NCBI GenBank assembly: GCA_007129145.1
Contig: SKWC01000107.1
Location: 1 to 6,959 of the forward strand
From: Rubritepida sp.
GTDB taxonomy: Bacteria > Pseudomonadota > Alphaproteobacteria > Acetobacterales > Acetobacteraceae
DNA: 6,959 nt
Direction: 5' to 3'
In this document: positions 5,380 to 6,959 of the stretch, piece by piece
How the letters are laid out: every line of letters starts with the position of its first letter
How positions within the stretch are numbered: position 1 is the stretch's first letter
Notes under the pieces: generated by a model
The model's input: only the letters and a program-made list of their open reading frames with translations
Databases searched by the model: none
What the model was told of the DNA's origin: nothing
Program-made: the position numbers and the translations under genes

Positions 5380-6867
5380 ATGGCAGACACCACATTCCAG
5401 CCCATCCGCATCGAGGAGGCCTATGCCTTCGACGATGTCCTCCTTCTCCCCGCCTATTCGACGGTCCTGCCCTCCCAGACCGACACGCGCACGCGCGTCA
5501 CGCGCGAGATCGCGCTGAACATCCCGCTGCTCGCTGCCGCCATGGACACGGTGACCGAGGCGCCGATGGCCATCGCCATGGCCCAGCGCGGCGGCATGGG
5601 GGTGATCCACAAGAACCTGACGCCCGAGCAGCAGGCCGAGCAGGTCCGCCAGGTCAAGCGCTTCGAGAGCGGGATGGTGGTGAACCCCGTCACCGTCCAC
5701 CCCGACCAGACGCTGGCCGAGATCATGGAGCTGAAGGCGCGGCACCGCATCAGCGGCTTCCCGGTGGTCGAGCAGGGCACGAACCGCCTCGTCGGCATCA
5801 TCACCAACCGCGACACCCGATTCGCGACCGACCCGAAGCAGCGCGTCTATGAGCTGATGACGCGTGAGAACCTGGCCACCGTGCCACAGGGCGTGCCGGC
5901 CGAGGTGGCGCGCACGCTGCTGCACCAGCGCCGGCTGGAGAAGCTGGTCGTGGTGGACGAGCAGCAGCGCTGCGTGGGCCTGATCACGGTGAAGGACATG
6001 GACAAGGCGGTGGCCCACCCGGCCGCCGTGAAGGACAGCCTGGGCCGGCTGCGCGCGGCGGCCGCGACCGGCGTGGGCGAGGACGGGCTGCGCCGGGCCG
6101 AGCTGCTGGTCGAAGCCGAGGCCGATGTCATCGTGGTGGACACCGCCCATGGCCATTCGCGCGGCGTGCTGGCCGCGATCGAGCGCATCAAGCGCCTGTC
6201 CAATGTCGTGCAGGTGGTGGCGGGCAACATTGCCACCCCGGAGGGCGCGGTGGCGCTGATCGAGGCGGGCGCGGATGCGGTGAAGATCGGCATCGGCCCG
6301 GGCTCGATCTGCACCACGCGCATCGTGGCCGGCGTGGGCGTGCCGCAGCTGACCGCGGTGCTGGAATGCGCGGCGGCCGCGCGCGAACGCGGCGTGCCGG
6401 CGATAGCCGATGGCGGCATCCGCAACTCGGGCGACATCGCGAAGGCGATCGCGGCGGGGGCGGATTGCGTGATGATGGGAAGCCTGTTCGCCGGAACGGA
6501 CGAAGCTCCTGGGGAAGTGTTCCTGTACCAGGGCCGCAGCTACAAATCCTATCGTGGGATGGGAAGCCTGGGCGCGATGGCCCGCGGCAGCGCCGACCGC
6601 TACTTCCAGGCCGAGGTCCAGGACCAGCTCAAGCTGGTGCCGGAGGGCGTGGAGGGCCGCGTGGGCTACAAGGGCCCCATGGATGCCGTGCTGCACCAGC
6701 TCGTGGGCGGGCTGCGCGCCGCCATGGGCTACACGGGTGCCGCCACCATCGAGGAACTTCAGGCCAAGGCCCGCTTCCGCCGCATCACCAATGCCGGGCT
6801 GCGCGAGAGCCATGTCCATGACGTCGCGGTGACGCGCGAGGCGCCCAACTACCGCCACGACGGCTGA
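5380..6867 (+). CDS. guaB: Inosine-5'-monophosphate dehydrogenase
   Basis: 495-residue cytoplasmic enzyme, normally tetrameric, that oxidises IMP to XMP with NAD+, the committed step of GMP synthesis; length fits the family (E. coli 488). The (beta/alpha)8 catalytic domain is split by a CBS pair at about residues 101-218 ('VNPVTVHPDQTLAEIMEL', 'LVGIITNRDTRF', 'LVVVDEQQRCVGLITVKDMDKA'). Catalytic features are present: 'AAMDTVTEAPMAIAMAQRGGMGVIHKN' near the N-terminus, D254 in 'VVDTAHGHS', 'KIGIGPGSICTTRI' with nucleophile C311, 'ADGGIRNSGDIAKA', the flap pair R407-Y408 in 'GSADRYFQ', and 'GYKGP'. Start ATG 5380 has GAAAGG 7 nt upstream. Codons 367-397 have unusually many A/T third positions. 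In other bacteria (p)ppGpp can inhibit IMP dehydrogenase, partly through CBS-domain nucleotide binding, which makes the upstream Ppx/GppA gene a meaningful neighbour. An rRNA methyltransferase gene starts 10 nt after the stop. Confidence 0.98.
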   Translation: MADTTFQPIRIEEAYAFDDVLLLPAYSTVLPSQTDTRTRVTREIALNIPLLAAAMDTVTEAPMAIAMAQRGGMGVIHKNLTPEQQAEQVRQVKRFESGMVVNPVTVHPDQTLAEIMELKARHRISGFPVVEQGTNRLVGIITNRDTRFATDPKQRVYELMTRENLATVPQGVPAEVARTLLHQRRLEKLVVVDEQQRCVGLITVKDMDKAVAHPAAVKDSLGRLRAAAATGVGEDGLRRAELLVEAEADVIVVDTAHGHSRGVLAAIERIKRLSNVVQVVAGNIATPEGAVALIEAGADAVKIGIGPGSICTTRIVAGVGVPQLTAVLECAAAARERGVPAIADGGIRNSGDIAKAIAAGADCVMMGSLFAGTDEAPGEVFLYQGRSYKSYRGMGSLGAMARGSADRYFQAEVQDQLKLVPEGVEGRVGYKGPMDAVLHQLVGGLRAAMGYTGAATIEELQAKARFRRITNAGLRESHVHDVAVTREAPNYRHDG

Positions 6868-6877
6868 GCGCGCCAGC

Positions 6878-6959
6878 GTGACGCCCGAAGGCAGGCTGGC
6901 CGCCTCCATAGACATGCTGCATGAGGTGGCGGAAGCACCCCGCCGCCCCGCGGACGCCA
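6878..6959 (+). CDS. RsmB-like 16S rRNA cytosine-C5 methyltransferase, N-terminus (partial)
   Basis: The open frame starts at GTG 6878, 10 nt after the guaB stop, and runs off the window after 27 complete codons. The visible peptide begins 'VTPEGRLAASIDMLHEV' and continues 'APRRPADA'. This resembles the start of alphaproteobacterial RsmB/NOP-family proteins ('MTP.ARL.AAI.LL.E', then 'RPAD'), whose gene I recall next to guaB in this class. The SAM-binding domain and catalytic cysteines are outside the window, so the product rests on a short match plus gene order. Initiation could be elsewhere, since no strong Shine-Dalgarno sequence is seen. Co-transcription with guaB is likely from the spacing. 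Confidence 0.6.
   Translation, partial: MTPEGRLAASIDMLHEVAEAPRRPADA

Noticed and set aside
5329..6915. 528-codon open frame on the minus strand
   Set aside because: It is antisense to guaB and His/Ala/Arg/Gly-rich without motifs, so it is a shadow of the guaB codon bias.
1..6959. CRISPR array, toxin-antitoxin, phage or defence genes
   Set aside because: No regularly spaced repeats and no small gene pairs or phage/defence domains were found on reading both strands.

Overview
The window is about 7 kb of very GC-rich DNA (roughly 70% G+C, codon third positions almost all G or C). It looks like chromosomal sequence of an alphaproteobacterium, most likely Acetobacteraceae (Roseomonas-like). That rests on the codon bias, the protein sequences and the gene order ppx/gppA - rlmE - guaB - rsmB-like, which I recall from alphaproteobacteria. 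I could not run a search, so the taxon is an inference. I see no insertion sequence, phage gene, CRISPR array or other sign of a mobile region.

Left part (1-1661): a gene of unknown function (19-786, +, DUF6065-like) converges on a RadC/JAB-like gene (800-1540, -). Their ends are 13 nt apart, and a hairpin at 774-797 could terminate both. The RadC-like protein keeps the fold pattern of the family but has lost key residues of the JAMM metal-binding motif. A 121-nt, relatively AT-rich divergent spacer (1541-1661) separates it from the next gene.

Middle part (1662-3570): a 565-residue protein starts at GTG 1662 behind a strong AGGAGG site. It has an N-terminal winged-helix DNA-binding region, a TolB/adenylate-cyclase-like middle domain and C-terminal TPR repeats, so it is a probable transcriptional regulator with unknown targets. 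Directly after it, on the opposite strand, lies a complete tRNA-Gln(CTG) with encoded CCA (3366-3439). The spacer 3440-3570 holds the tRNA promoter region, a strong hairpin and a small palindrome upstream of the next gene.

Right part (3571-6959): four co-directional housekeeping genes. These are a short Ppx/GppA-family phosphatase (polyphosphate and/or pppGpp hydrolysis), RlmE (2'-O-methylation of 23S rRNA U2552), GuaB (IMP dehydrogenase, committed step to GMP) and the first 27 codons of an RsmB-like rRNA cytosine methyltransferase that runs off the window. The cluster joins guanine-nucleotide and stringent-response metabolism with rRNA modification.

I do not see a clear new multi-gene system. 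The points most worth a second look are the degenerate JAMM motif, a sharp codon-usage island inside guaB (6478-6570), stop codons placed in hairpin loops at three gene ends, and the orphan winged-helix/TPR regulator divergent from the RadC-like gene.
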